From contig JAHECS010000006.1 of NCBI GenBank assembly GCA_024641635.1, forward strand, positions 31,062 through 87,867: a stretch of DNA of 56,806 bases, written 5' to 3'. A model generated the notes under the pieces. The model searched no databases, had not been told where the DNA came from, and saw only the letters and a program-made list of their open reading frames with translations. Below, piece by piece: positions 26,573 to 37,185 of the stretch. A program made the translations under genes and the position numbers. Within the stretch, counting starts at the first letter, position 1. Each line of letters begins with the position of its first letter. This DNA is from Actinomycetes bacterium (GTDB lineage Bacteria > Actinomycetota > Actinomycetes > S36-B12).

Positions 26573-27016
26573 TCAGGCCTGCTCAGGGGTCACCTCATCC
26601 ATGACCATTGGTGCCGCCTGGAAGAGGTACGTGACGACGCGGGCGAGGTGCAGCGGCACGAGTGGGCGCCCGTCCACGTTCGCCGACACCCACAGGTGGC
26701 CGTCGAGGATCGAGAAGGTGAGGAACGCCGATCCCGCGTTCTCCTCGTTCAGGTACTCGAGCAGTTCGGTGGTCGCCCGGAACTCCCCCGGCAGCCGGAG
26801 TTCGAGGCTCACCACGAAGTCGCTCAGGACGCTGACGAACAACGTGCCGAGGTCCGTCTCCGCGGCCAGCGCGTCGTCAGGGATCGGCGTGAGGGAGAAG
26901 CCGAACAACTCGGGGAACAGCCCCCCGACCACGTCGAGCAGCATGGCGTCGTCAGGCACGCTGATGACGGCGTGCTCCTCGGCCTCGATGGCAGCCGCCT
27001 CCGCCTCGTACGACAT
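26573..27016 (-). CDS. YbjN-like / chaperone-like small protein
   Basis: A 147-aa acidic protein without membrane segments or cysteines. The alternating helix/strand pattern (AFLTFSILDGHLWVSANVDGRPL, then ARVVTYLFQAAPMV) recalls YbjN or type III chaperone-like folds, but this is a weak resemblance. Good ribosome binding site GGAGGTG; a TAGGGT -10 (complement of 27035-27040) gives a short leader. The 107 bp between this gene and the metzincin start show no further gene. Confidence 0.55.
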   Translation of the reverse strand: MSYEAEAAAIEAEEHAVISVPDDAMLLDVVGGLFPELFGFSLTPIPDDALAAETDLGTLFVSVLSDFVVSLELRLPGEFRATTELLEYLNEENAGSAFLTFSILDGHLWVSANVDGRPLVPLHLARVVTYLFQAAPMVMDEVTPEQA

Positions 27017-27073
27017 GACCCACCTCCGGTTTCGACCCTACGCCGCCGCACCCGTGAATGGTCGGTCGTGCGG

Positions 27074-27322
27074 CTAGGACGGAACGTGGGCGGCGATGTA
27101 TTCGCTCATTCCGGTCAGGCTCCGCACCTGCGGGTAGTCCGTCTCCGGGATCTCCACCCCGGTTGCCTCGGCGACCTGCTCGACGAGGGTCTGGAAGTCG
27201 AGTGAGTCGAGGTCCACCTCGCGCCTCATGTCGCGCTCGGGGTCGATGCTGGTCAGATCAACGTCCGGGGCGATCTGCTCCACCAGCCCCGCCACGACGG
27301 ATCTGGACTCGTCGACGTTCAT
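27074..27322 (-). CDS. Acyl carrier protein
   Basis: An 82-aa acidic ACP. The phosphopantetheine attachment site is Ser40 in VDLDSLDFQTLVE (DSL motif). Helix I starts at residues 4-16, and EIPETDYPQVRSLTGMSEYIAAHV forms helices III-IV. Its ATG overlaps the E2 stop by 4 bp, so it is translationally coupled to the 2-oxoacid dehydrogenase genes. No ketosynthase, FabD or other fatty-acid gene is nearby, so it is a dedicated carrier rather than the primary FAS ACP. Its likely loading partner is the E2 or the acyl-CoA-synthetase-like enzyme. Confidence 0.88.
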   Translation of the reverse strand: MNVDESRSVVAGLVEQIAPDVDLTSIDPERDMRREVDLDSLDFQTLVEQVAEATGVEIPETDYPQVRSLTGMSEYIAAHVPS

Positions 27323-28596
27323 GACGTCCCTCCTTGAAGGTTCTCCGGGGATTGCAGTGCCGCGTCGATCGCCGCCAGGAAGAGCCCGCCTCGATGCCCG
27401 TCACTGACCCGGTGGTCAGCGGCCAGCGTCGCCACCAGGAGGGGCCGGACGGCGAGCATGCCCTGCACCGCGATCGGGCGCTCGACGATCCGTCCGAAGC
27501 CGACAAGCGACACCTGCGGCGGATAGATCACTCCGTGGACGAGCTCGGCTCCCTGCTCTCCGAGGTTCGTGACGGTCAATGTGGGATCCGACATCTCCGA
27601 CGACCGCAACCTTCCACTTCGCGCCCGCTGGACGAGATCCTTCATCCGGGGCATGAGGTCATCGAGCGACGCCAGGTCGGCGTCGTGAAGAGCGGGAGCG
27701 ATGAGGCCCCCGCCGCGCAGCGACACGGCCACGCCGACGTGCACGTGGTCCTGCGGGCGGAAGTTGCCGTCGACGAAGAAGCCGTTCATGTCCGGCATCC
27801 CCCGGGCCGAGACCGCTACGGCCTTGAGCAGCAGCGCAGCTGGCAACACGCGTTCCGCGACGGTCCGCTCGGCGTTGAGTCCGCTGAGCCAGTCCAGGGC
27901 CGCGGACATGTCGATCGTGGTCTGCAGGTAGTAGTGCGGGATCTCCCGCTTCGATCGGGCCATCAGGGCCCCGATCGCCTGCCGCATCGCTGCCGCGTGG
28001 TCGCTCGCGGCGGGCGCCGACGGTGGTTGTGCTGGGGGCACAGACTCCGGGGGGGCCTCGCTGGGCCCGCTGCCGGCGGCCGCCTCGACATCAGCGACCG
28101 AGATCACGCCGCCATGCCCGACCACCGTCGACAGGTCCACTCCGAGCTCCTGCGCACGCCTCCGGGCGAAGGGAGACGCCGCGATGTGACTGCCGTCGCG
28201 GTGCTGCTGCGCCGCGGGTGCGCGCCTGGCCGCCTCCTTCGCGGGCGGGACAGGCGAGGGCGCCGGCGTCAGCGTCTCCTCGGGCTTCGGCTTCGGCTTC
28301 GGCTTCGGCTTCGGCGTCGCCTCGGGCTGAGGACCGCGCCCTCCTTCGTCCGTCGCGACCCCGACACCGTCGAGCCGGGCCAGGGGCGCCCCCACCGGCA
28401 CCGTGGTCCCGGGCTGGACGAGCAGCTCGACGACGCGGCCCTCCTCGAACACCTCGACGTCGATGGCGGACTTCGACGTGTCCACGACAGCGATGATGTC
28501 GCCACGATGCACGACATCCCCGGGATGGACGAGCCACTCGAGCAGGGTGCCCTCGGTCATGTCGGCACCCAGCGACGGCATCCGGAAGTCACCCAC
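27319..28596 (-). CDS. 2-oxoacid dehydrogenase E2 (dihydrolipoamide acyltransferase)
   Basis: A 425-aa E2. One lipoyl domain (1-80; [16 protein letters not shown], lipoylated Lys42 in DTSKSAID) is followed by a Pro/Lys linker encoded by a GGCTTC/GAAGCC hexanucleotide repeat. Then come a peripheral-subunit-binding domain ([22 protein letters not shown]) and the catalytic acyltransferase domain with active-site DHRVSDG. Normally it moves the acyl group from lipoyl to CoA; here an ACP gene is fused to the operon by a 4-bp overlap. GTG at 28596 gives the usual (M)GDFRMPSLG start; ATG at 28581 is the alternative. No E3 (dihydrolipoamide dehydrogenase) gene is in the operon. Confidence 0.9.
   Translation of the reverse strand: MGDFRMPSLGADMTEGTLLEWLVHPGDVVHRGDIIAVVDTSKSAIDVEVFEEGRVVELLVQPGTTVPVGAPLARLDGVGVATDEGGRGPQPEATPKPKPKPKPKPEETLTPAPSPVPPAKEAARRAPAAQQHRDGSHIAASPFARRRAQELGVDLSTVVGHGGVISVADVEAAAGSGPSEAPPESVPPAQPPSAPAASDHAAAMRQAIGALMARSKREIPHYYLQTTIDMSAALDWLSGLNAERTVAERVLPAALLLKAVAVSARGMPDMNGFFVDGNFRPQDHVHVGVAVSLRGGGLIAPALHDADLASLDDLMPRMKDLVQRARSGRLRSSEMSDPTLTVTNLGEQGAELVHGVIYPPQVSLVGFGRIVERPIAVQGMLAVRPLLVATLAADHRVSDGHRGGLFLAAIDAALQSPENLQGGTS
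28283..28318 (+). repeat. GGCTTC hexanucleotide repeat within E2 linker
   Basis: Five perfect GGCTTC units (28283-28312) plus a degenerate sixth (GGCGTC). On the coding strand this gives alternating Lys-Pro codons of the E2 inter-domain linker. Expansion or contraction by whole units would stay in frame, changing linker length only. Confidence 0.85.
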
Positions 28597-29590
28597 GACG
28601 ACCCACCGCCCGCTCCGCCGCCGCGACCACGCGCTCCACGCTCGGCAGGGCCGCCTGCTCCAGATGGCGGGGGTACGGAATCGGCACCTCGACCGACGCG
28701 ACGCGACCCACCGGGGCATCGAGGTCGTAGAAGCATTCCTCGGCGACCCGGGCCGCCACCTCGGCGGACATCCCGACGCTGCGCCAGCCCTCGTCGACGA
28801 CCACCGCCCGATGCGTTCGCGCGACCGATGCCATGACGGTCTGGTCATCAAGCGGTCGCAGCGTGCGCAGGTCGATCACCTCGGCGGAGATGCCATCCGC
28901 AGCCAGCTGGTCAGCAGCGGTGAGGCACAGCCGCAGGCTGCCCCCGTGGGTGATCAGCGTCAGGTCGTCTCCCCCGCGTCGCACGCGTGCGAAGTCGATG
29001 TCCACGGGCGCGGCCGGCTGTGGCAGCTCGCCTTTCTCGTTGTACAGCGATCCGTGCTCGAAGATGACCACGGGATCCGGATCCTCGAGCGCCGTGGCCA
29101 GCATTCCGAAACCGTCCTCGACCGTCGCCGGCGACACGACGCGCAGTCCCGGGATGTGCGCGTAGAAGCCCTCGAGGGAATGAGAGTGCTGTGCGGCGAG
29201 CTGCCGACCCGCGCCGGTCGTCATCCGGATCACCAGCGGAACGTTGAACTGGCCTCCACTCATGTGCCGCAGGGTCGCTGCGGTGTTGAGGATCTGGTCG
29301 AGAGCGAGCAAGGAGAAGTTCACGGTCATGATCTCGACGATCGGACGCATTCCTCCCAGGGCCGCACCGATGCCGGCCCCTACGAAGCCGGACTCGGACA
29401 ACGGAGTGTCCCGGACGCGCTCCTCTCCGAACTCCTCGAGCAGGCCCAGACTCACGCCGAACCCGCCGCCATAACGACCGACGTCCTCCCCCATGAGGAA
29501 GACCCGCTCGTCGCGGCGCATGGCGTCACGGATCCCCTCCCGCACCGCGTCCCGGAAGCTGAGGACCTGTACGTCCGGCATGACGGTCAC
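28589..29590 (-). CDS. 2-oxoacid dehydrogenase E1 beta subunit
   Basis: A 333-aa transketolase-like beta subunit. It includes [48 protein letters not shown] (with the Glu expected to activate TPP), and the C-terminal [30 protein letters not shown]. It pairs with the E1 alpha gene to decarboxylate a 2-oxoacid and reductively acylate the E2 lipoyl group. GTG start overlaps the E1 alpha stop by 4 bp; its own stop overlaps the E2 start. Pyruvate, acetoin and branched-chain substrates cannot be told apart by eye. Confidence 0.9.
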   Translation of the reverse strand: MTVMPDVQVLSFRDAVREGIRDAMRRDERVFLMGEDVGRYGGGFGVSLGLLEEFGEERVRDTPLSESGFVGAGIGAALGGMRPIVEIMTVNFSLLALDQILNTAATLRHMSGGQFNVPLVIRMTTGAGRQLAAQHSHSLEGFYAHIPGLRVVSPATVEDGFGMLATALEDPDPVVIFEHGSLYNEKGELPQPAAPVDIDFARVRRGGDDLTLITHGGSLRLCLTAADQLAADGISAEVIDLRTLRPLDDQTVMASVARTHRAVVVDEGWRSVGMSAEVAARVAEECFYDLDAPVGRVASVEVPIPYPRHLEQAALPSVERVVAAAERAVGRRG

Positions 29591-30548
29591 GGCCGAACAC
29601 CTCCGCTGGTCACATGACGCTCGAGATCGGCGACGTCCTCGTCCGTCCCGGCCTCAGCCGCGGCGACGGCGGCGTCCACCTCCGAGGTGACGTCAGCGTC
29701 GATCGCGTCGAGGGCCTCCTGATCCATGAGGCCGCGCTCGATCAATCGCGTCGACGCGATGGTGATCGGGTCGCGCTCCCGCCAGCGCTCGATCTCCTCC
29801 CGCTCCCGGTAGCGATCAGGGTCGTACATCGAATGGGCGCGGAATCGGAAGGTGCGCGCTTCCAGGAAGACCGGGCCGCCGGAGTCTCGGACGAGCGCCA
29901 CGGCGCGCTCAGCAGCGTGCGACATGGCCTCCACGTCCATCCCGTCGCATGACCAGGACGGGACCTCGTAGGCGGCCGCCTTCACGGCGAGGTTCGTCTC
30001 CGACTCGGACCGCGCGAGCGCGGTTCCCATCGCGTACAGGTTGTTCTCGCAGACGAACAGGACGGGCAGTCGCCACAGGGCAGCCAGGTTGATGGACTCG
30101 TGGAACTCCCCCTCGGCCATCGCTCCCTCGCCGAAGAAGCAGGCCGTGACGCGTTCGCGATCCTGCATCCGATCAGCCAGCGCGAGCCCGACTGCCAGTG
30201 GCAGCCCGCCGGCGACGATGGCGTTGCCGCCGTAGAACCGCGAAGGTGCGTGGAACAGGTGCATGGATCCGCCTCGGCCGTGGCTGACCCCCTGCGTCCG
30301 GCCGTACATCTCCGACATGACCGCGTCCATCGCGATCCCCCGCGCGAGGGCATGCCCGTGCTCGCGATAGGTCGCCACGATGGCGTCGTCCGGCGTGAGG
30401 CGGTCGATGACTCCTACCGCGACCGCCTCCTCCCCGATGTAGAGGTGGACGAAGCCGCGGATGCGCTCGCCTGAGTACAGCTCGGCACATCGCTCCTCGA
30501 ACCGTCGGATGCGCAGCATCTGGCGGTACAGCGACGGCAGGTCGGCCA

Positions 30549-30552
<4 letters not shown>
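29587..30552 (-). CDS. 2-oxoacid dehydrogenase E1 alpha subunit
   Basis: A 321-aa TPP-dependent subunit. [24 protein letters not shown] and GRGGSMHLF are typical of pyruvate/acetoin dehydrogenase E1 alpha. The TPP motif reads GEG-x-NN ([33 protein letters not shown]) where most relatives have GDG, a conservative change at a metal ligand. [14 protein letters not shown] is the regulatory-loop region. ATG at 30552 overlaps the upstream synthetase stop (ATGA); an upstream in-frame extension lies in the synthetase gene. Confidence 0.9.
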
Positions 30553-32357
<1,805 letters not shown>

Positions 32358-32511
32358 GCCCGCCTTCGGCCCGATGCCTTCAGTCCAGCACTCGGACCGG
32401 GCCGTTGCAACGCAGACGGAAGCGGGCCTGAGACGAGTCGAGTTTCGCGTGCGGTCGACGCGGCCGTGCCACCGCTTCATACTGGACGAGGGCCGACGAA
32501 CGGGAGGATCC

Positions 32512-32868
32512 ATGAACTCTTCACAACCCGAACGGGCCGACTGGCAGGGCGTCGGGGCGTCGTTCCGAACGCTGGGACGAAGACTCAAGGGTCACGCCAC
32601 AGAGGCGGGTGGCGCCATCAGTGCGGCGGGACGCGAGCAGGCTGGGGCCGTCGACCAGATCAGTGCGGCGTTCACGACCGCTGTCGCCAAGCTCGACGAG
32701 ACGACCACGGATCCCGAGGTCGCCAATGCGACCCGCGAGGCGACGGCCCGGCTGCTGGACGCCATCAAGCAGGAGTTGACGGGCATCGGTCCCGACAGCG
32801 GCTCGCCGGCCGAGGCACCCGATGATCCGGAACCCCCAAGTTCGCTCGAGCCTGGCCCGACCGTCTAG
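32512..32868 (+). CDS. Small helical protein, unknown function
   Basis: A 118-aa protein. Residues 10-90 look helical and Ala/Arg/Gln-rich ([33 protein letters not shown]...), and the last 25 residues are Pro/Ser/Glu-rich and disordered. No membrane segment or cysteine. GGGAGG lies six bases before ATG 32512. It is divergent from the synthetase operon, and its stop shares the palindrome CTAG (32865-32868) with the stop of the convergent small membrane protein. The 154-bp divergent gap shows no clear operator. I do not recognise the family. Confidence 0.7.
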   Translation: MNSSQPERADWQGVGASFRTLGRRLKGHATEAGGAISAAGREQAGAVDQISAAFTTAVAKLDETTTDPEVANATREATARLLDAIKQELTGIGPDSGSPAEAPDDPEPPSSLEPGPTV

Positions 32869-33083
32869 GAGTCGGGGGGGCCACCAGGGTTGATCCCGCG
32901 CGGCTCCCGGCGCCGGTCCCGGCGCGAGAGCAGGTCGCTCGGGTGCAGCCGAGGCAGCATCTTGGCGATCGCGAGCGTCACGTACATGAGCGTGTTGATG
33001 GCGACGAACGTCGCAAGCACCTGGAAGAACTCGGTCTGCAGGAACGACTCCGGCAGCAGGATGCCGGCGATGACCGCGTTCAT
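32865..33083 (-). CDS. Small membrane protein downstream of GT2
   Basis: A 72-aa protein with a hydrophobic segment over residues 17-43 (FFQVLATFVAINTLMYVTLAIAKMLP) and a basic C-terminus (SRRDRRREPRG). ATG overlaps the GT2 stop by 4 bp, so it is coupled to the glycosyltransferase and may assist it. Function unknown. Confidence 0.72.
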   Translation of the reverse strand: MNAVIAGILLPESFLQTEFFQVLATFVAINTLMYVTLAIAKMLPRLHPSDLLSRRDRRREPRGINPGGPPDS

Positions 33084-34513
33084 GACGGCACGTCCTCGGA
33101 GACGGATCCTTCACGGTTGACGTGCCCCCACGACGCCACGCGACCGATGGTGATGTCGAACAGTCCCACGACGAAGACGGCGCTGAGGTACATGTCGTAG
33201 ACGAGTTCGGGGAACAGCGTCGCCGCGAGGACGCGCGCGCGGGCGCCGCCATGCCACACGGTCACGATCCGCTCGAGCACGAAGACGGCCCCGATCCACA
33301 GCCAGAAGGGGAACCAGATCCAGGTGTCCACCGACACGATCATGAGAAACATGAGCAGCATGAACGCGTAGAGGGCGATGGTCCCGTAGCCGATGCCGAT
33401 CTGCTGGGCCCAGTAGCGGGCGGTCGCGGGCGTGAGTCCGTATGCGCCGATGTTCTCGACCGCCCCGCGCTGCCACCGCATCCGCTGGCGCCACAGCGCA
33501 CGCCAGGTGGGCATGAGCTCAGTCACCACGGTGCACTCCGGGGGCGACACCATGGCCGCACCCAACGACTTGAGCGCGATCGTGATCTCGTTGTCCTCCG
33601 TCAGCGCATGCGTGTCGTAGACGTCGCCGGCACGCCCCGGGATCGTCACACCCCGCGCGGCGGCGACCGCACGCAGGCCCTCCGGTCGGAACATCGAGGA
33701 CGTACCCGTGAGGACGAACACGCGACCCCGACGGCGATTGATCTGACGCGAGTAGCGGATGTACTCGTTGCGCTGGAACTGGCCCAGCAGTCCGTGTCCC
33801 TCCTCGCCGTAGAAGATGCCACCGACGGCCATGAGCACGCGATCCCCCTCGAACCGGCGCACCGCCTCCGCGATGAAGCCCTGATCGAGGCTCGTGTCGG
33901 CGTCCATCACCATGATGACGTCGTTGGCCCCCTGCTCGGGGAGGAGGTTGGCCAGTACCTGGTTCAGCGCCCCCGCCTTCTTCTCCGTGTTGCCGGATGT
34001 CTCGTACACATCGACGCCGCTGCGCCGCGCCACCTCAACCGTCGCGTCGGTGCAGTTGTCGGCGACGACGATGACCCGGTCGGGACAGCGGGACTGCGCG
34101 AGCAGGGCCGGCAGGGTGGTGGGGAGGATGTCCTCCTCATCGTGGGCGGGGATGAGCACGGTCACGGTGACGGGTCCGGCGTAGTCGCGGGTGGCCGCCA
34201 TCTGAACGGCCGGGGACAGCGGGGTCTCCCGGACGTCCGCCGACCTGCGTGCACTCCGAGCGGCGACGCGCTCGACCAGGGCGACGCTCGAAGCCGCCAG
34301 GACCGCGATGGCGATGGCCGCCCAGACGACTCGAGAAGGCGGACGGACGCGGGCATAGAGCACGTCCCAGCCGAGGAGTACCGCGTCATGCACAGGGGGA
34401 AAGGGGTTCACCGGCTCATCCGCGCCCACGGTGATCCACAGCAGCGCGGCGGCGCCGATCGACGCGAACGCGATGACCACGCCGATCACTCGGGCGAGCC
34501 ACCTCGTCTGCAC
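33080..34513 (-). CDS. Membrane processive-type GT2 glycosyltransferase
   Basis: A 477-aa family-2 glycosyltransferase of the cellulose/hyaluronan/poly-GlcNAc synthase type. Two N-terminal membrane helices (8-28, 62-82) precede the GT-A domain. This carries VTVLIPAHDEEDILPTTLPAL, the DAD metal motif (VMDADTSLDQG), the acceptor TED (ALTEDNEIT) and the Q(R/Q)xRW motif (QRMRWQRGAVEN). Three or four helices follow at the C-terminus. By family it polymerises and extrudes a polysaccharide. A TAGCAT hexamer (complement of 34521-34526) lies 7 nt before the GTG and no Shine-Dalgarno is seen, so it is probably leaderless. A GGDEF gene is immediately upstream in the same direction; c-di-GMP control is plausible, but no PilZ domain is visible. 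Confidence 0.88.
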   Translation of the reverse strand: MQTRWLARVIGVVIAFASIGAAALLWITVGADEPVNPFPPVHDAVLLGWDVLYARVRPPSRVVWAAIAIAVLAASSVALVERVAARSARRSADVRETPLSPAVQMAATRDYAGPVTVTVLIPAHDEEDILPTTLPALLAQSRCPDRVIVVADNCTDATVEVARRSGVDVYETSGNTEKKAGALNQVLANLLPEQGANDVIMVMDADTSLDQGFIAEAVRRFEGDRVLMAVGGIFYGEEGHGLLGQFQRNEYIRYSRQINRRRGRVFVLTGTSSMFRPEGLRAVAAARGVTIPGRAGDVYDTHALTEDNEITIALKSLGAAMVSPPECTVVTELMPTWRALWRQRMRWQRGAVENIGAYGLTPATARYWAQQIGIGYGTIALYAFMLLMFLMIVSVDTWIWFPFWLWIGAVFVLERIVTVWHGGARARVLAATLFPELVYDMYLSAVFVVGLFDITIGRVASWGHVNREGSVSEDVPS

Positions 34514-34546
34514 CGGCCCGATGCTAGCCCCCAGCCAGGCCGCGCC

Positions 34547-35569
34547 TCAGGACGCGCTGCGGCGTCGGTACATGTCGGAATCAGCCCGGGCCACGAGCTG
34601 ACTCAGATCGTCGTCGCTCGAGCCCGACGCAAAGCCGACGGTGACCCGACCGCGCCATCGACCGGCGATCTTCGGGTCGGCCGCCAGCACCGCGTCGACC
34701 CTCTCGTTGAGTTCGGCGGCCGAGCCCGAATGGCCCGATCCGAGAACGAGAAACTCATCCCCTCCCCAACGGATGAGGAGGTCATTCGTGCGGATACAGG
34801 TCCGTACGGCTACGGCGACGCCCCTGATCAGCTCGTCGCCGAACTGGTGACCCAACTCGTCGTTCGCTCGCTTGAGCCCGCGAATGTCGATGAACCACAC
34901 GAGGACGGACTCGCCATTGCGTTGTGCGGCGGCCCGGACTGCAGAGGCGGACCGGTCGAAACCGTTGCGGTTCAGCACGTCGGTCATCGGATCGAACATG
35001 GCCTGGTGCGCGAGTTCGGCCTGGATATCGGCCGTCGTGGACAAGGCGTTCAGCCGGAGCCGCAGCAGCGCCGCTCCCACCATCAGGGCCGCTGCACACA
35101 CGAGGGCGTTCTCGCGAGCCACGACAGCGGATTCCGTCATCGCGAAGACGAGGAGCGCGGTGCCCTCCATCAGCACAGCTGCTACGACGAACGGCAGCCA
35201 TCCATGCGTCACGGGCGCAAATACGGCCATGACCACCGCGATGTACGCGAGGTTGGCGGCAGTCGGCTGAAGGCGATAGGTCTCGACGAGCATGAGGACC
35301 AGCGCCAGGCTGCACGCCGCCCACGCCCACGGCAGGGAAGCATCCGGCAGCCGACCGCGACGGTACGCCCAGGCCACCCCCAGGAACAGCGGCCCGAAGA
35401 TCACGTTGATGACCCAGGTGTGTCCGCCCTCCTCTGGCAGCGTGAGGTAGTTGACCAGCGCGAACACCAGGGTCAGCAAGCCCGCCCAGAGCAGGATCTC
35501 GGGGACCTGGGCACGGGCGACGCGAAGTACGAGGGCGCGCTTGTCGCCCGCCGACGCGTAGATGGCCAT
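34547..35569 (-). CDS. Membrane GGDEF diguanylate cyclase with intact I-site
   Basis: A 340-aa protein: about six membrane helices (24-175), linker, GGDEF domain. Motif RWGGDEF (269-273), I-site RTND (260-263) exactly five residues before, substrate region FIDIRGLKRANDELGH (metal Asp present). It is paralogous to the 22234-23235 protein. It lies 33 bp upstream of the GT2 gene, an attractive pairing of a c-di-GMP source with an exopolysaccharide synthase. ATG at 35569 is preceded by a G-rich stretch; TATCCT about 30 bp upstream could be the -10. Confidence 0.88.
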   Translation of the reverse strand: MAIYASAGDKRALVLRVARAQVPEILLWAGLLTLVFALVNYLTLPEEGGHTWVINVIFGPLFLGVAWAYRRGRLPDASLPWAWAACSLALVLMLVETYRLQPTAANLAYIAVVMAVFAPVTHGWLPFVVAAVLMEGTALLVFAMTESAVVARENALVCAAALMVGAALLRLRLNALSTTADIQAELAHQAMFDPMTDVLNRNGFDRSASAVRAAAQRNGESVLVWFIDIRGLKRANDELGHQFGDELIRGVAVAVRTCIRTNDLLIRWGGDEFLVLGSGHSGSAAELNERVDAVLAADPKIAGRWRGRVTVGFASGSSDDDLSQLVARADSDMYRRRSAS

Positions 35570-35641
35570 TCGGGCCCCCCAGGGAGGTAACCCAAGGATA
35601 GATCGCCACGCACTGGTGAAGCCGGGTCGACGGGGTGCGCC

Positions 35642-36049
35642 TCACTCCGTCCGTCGGAGCCACCACAGCCCGACGAAGGGAAGCACCAGCGGGATGAAGA
35701 CGTACCCACTGCCGAAGGTGGACCAGACCGACGCGGAAGGGAACTCGTCCGGTACGAGGAGGCTTGCCGTGCCGACGACGAGGACGCCGACGAGCTCGAT
35801 CGTGATCGCGATGCGAGCCACTCCCCGCGAGGTCCGATCGCCGCGGGCGAGGGCGACGGTTGCCACGATGTAGACGGCGGCGGCGAAGGCGGACAGGACG
35901 TAGGCGACGGGCGCCTCGTCGAACCGCGTCGTGATCTGCACGACCGATCGCGCGGTCGCCGCCAGGGCGAAGATGCCGTACACGACGACGAGGACACGGC
36001 CGAAGCCCGCATTGGTGCGCCGCACAGGCGGGTTCGAGGGTTCAGGCAC
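35642..36049 (-). CDS. Small four-helix membrane protein
   Basis: A 135-aa protein with four predicted transmembrane helices (about 18-36, 50-68, 78-98, 108-130) and the C-terminal LWWLRRTE. It overlaps the next small membrane protein by 8 bp. The pair resembles uncharacterised actinobacterial membrane proteins; function unknown. Confidence 0.75.
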   Translation of the reverse strand: MPEPSNPPVRRTNAGFGRVLVVVYGIFALAATARSVVQITTRFDEAPVAYVLSAFAAAVYIVATVALARGDRTSRGVARIAITIELVGVLVVGTASLLVPDEFPSASVWSTFGSGYVFIPLVLPFVGLWWLRRTE

Positions 36050-36407
36050 CGGAGCCTGCCCAGACCTGCTGCACCCGGACGATCATGACCGGCAGGACAA
36101 GGAGGACGACGACGAGGACGGCCGCGGCCGCCCGCGACTTCTCATCCTTGACCCACCATCCCGCCAGGGGCACGATCGCCGCGCAGCCGAGGAGGTAGAG
36201 CACGAACTCCAGGCGGGCGAAGTCGGTGTCCCGCCCGACCATCTGGACAACGCCTCCGATGAGAAAGGTGACGAGCAGGAGCTCCAGGACCCCGAGCGCC
36301 CCCCACAGGGCCCGGTTCGGCGGACGGTTGACCGCCAGCAGGACGCCGGCCCAGAGGGCCAGCACGAGCGACACGACGATGATCGCCGAGGCGAAGGGGC
36401 CGGTCAC
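36042..36407 (-). CDS. Small four-helix membrane protein
   Basis: About 121 aa from GTG 36407 (VTGPFASAIIVVSLVLALWAGVLLAV). Four hydrophobic segments with a short charged loop (KDEKSR) before the last. The start is uncertain: no ribosome binding site; the bases GAGAAT lie 6 nt before GTG and could be a leaderless -10. Co-directional with and overlapping the next gene. Function unknown. Confidence 0.7.
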   Translation of the reverse strand: MTGPFASAIIVVSLVLALWAGVLLAVNRPPNRALWGALGVLELLLVTFLIGGVVQMVGRDTDFARLEFVLYLLGCAAIVPLAGWWVKDEKSRAAAAVLVVVLLVLPVMIVRVQQVWAGSGA

Positions 36408-36447
36408 GCGGAGATTCTCGCAGGAGTCCAGCCGCGCGTGACCGCGA

Positions 36448-37185
36448 CTACTCGATCGACCATGCCACGTTGAGGGTGACGCTGACCTGCGTCGTTCCGG
36501 GCTCGATGGGCGTCGGGACCTTCTCCGCAGACGCCGCTGCATCCTCGGCGTAGGCGATGGGCGGCGGGGCGATCGTCGACGACGACTCGGAGACAGAAGC
36601 CACCGGTCCGAGCGTGAAGCCGAGCAGCTGGGCGTACTGCTCGGCCTGGGCCTCCGCGATGTCGACCGCCTGGGCGCGGGCCTTGTTCGCCGCGACGGTG
36701 GGGTCGGTCACGTACGGCGACAACGAGTCGATCCGCGCAGCGTTGCCCCCCGCGGCGACGACCGAGTCCAGGGTGGATCCGGCGGTCGTCAGGTCGCGCA
36801 AGGTGACGGTGAGGGACTGGGACGCGCGGTAGCCGATGAGGGTCTGGCCGCCGTCCGACGTGTAGTTGTACGCAGGAGAGACGTTGATCCCCTGAGTCGC
36901 GATGTCGGCATCGGCGACTCCCGCGGCGTTGAGGGCCTTCAGCACCGCAGTGGCGGCAGTGGCGGCGTCGGCCTGTGCCTGCTGAGCGGAGGCGGGGTCT
37001 GTCACCTCGATGGTGATGGCCGCCTTGGCCGCATCAGGCACCGCATCCGCCTGCCCCGTTGCGGAGACGCTGACGGTGCGCGGTGCCTGGGCGTCCGGCG
37101 ACACGACGGTGGGCGAGGAGCAGGCGGTCAGGACGAGGGCCGCCGCCGCCACCGCGGCTGCCAACGAGCCGGATCTGGCATTCAC
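36448..37185 (-). CDS. SIMPL-domain (DUF541) lipoprotein
   Basis: A 245-aa lipoprotein with a signal peptide and lipobox LTAC (Cys22), then a SIMPL/DUF541 domain (RTVSVSATGQADAVPDAAKAAITIEV, IATQGINVSPAYNYTSDGGQTLIGYRASQSLTVTLRD, ARAQAVDIAEAQAEQYAQLLGFTLGPVASVSES). Function of the family is not settled; bacterial members are linked to oxidative/envelope stress. Start overlaps the DsbA-like gene stop by 4 bp (GTGA), so the two secreted proteins are co-translated. Confidence 0.88.
   Translation of the reverse strand: MNARSGSLAAAVAAAALVLTACSSPTVVSPDAQAPRTVSVSATGQADAVPDAAKAAITIEVTDPASAQQAQADAATAATAVLKALNAAGVADADIATQGINVSPAYNYTSDGGQTLIGYRASQSLTVTLRDLTTAGSTLDSVVAAGGNAARIDSLSPYVTDPTVAANKARAQAVDIAEAQAEQYAQLLGFTLGPVASVSESSSTIAPPPIAYAEDAAASAEKVPTPIEPGTTQVSVTLNVAWSIE

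Noticed and set aside
33122-35590. 822-codon plus-strand open frame across GT2 and GGDEF genes
   Set aside because: No recognisable domain; the minus-strand genes have intact GT2 and GGDEF motifs.
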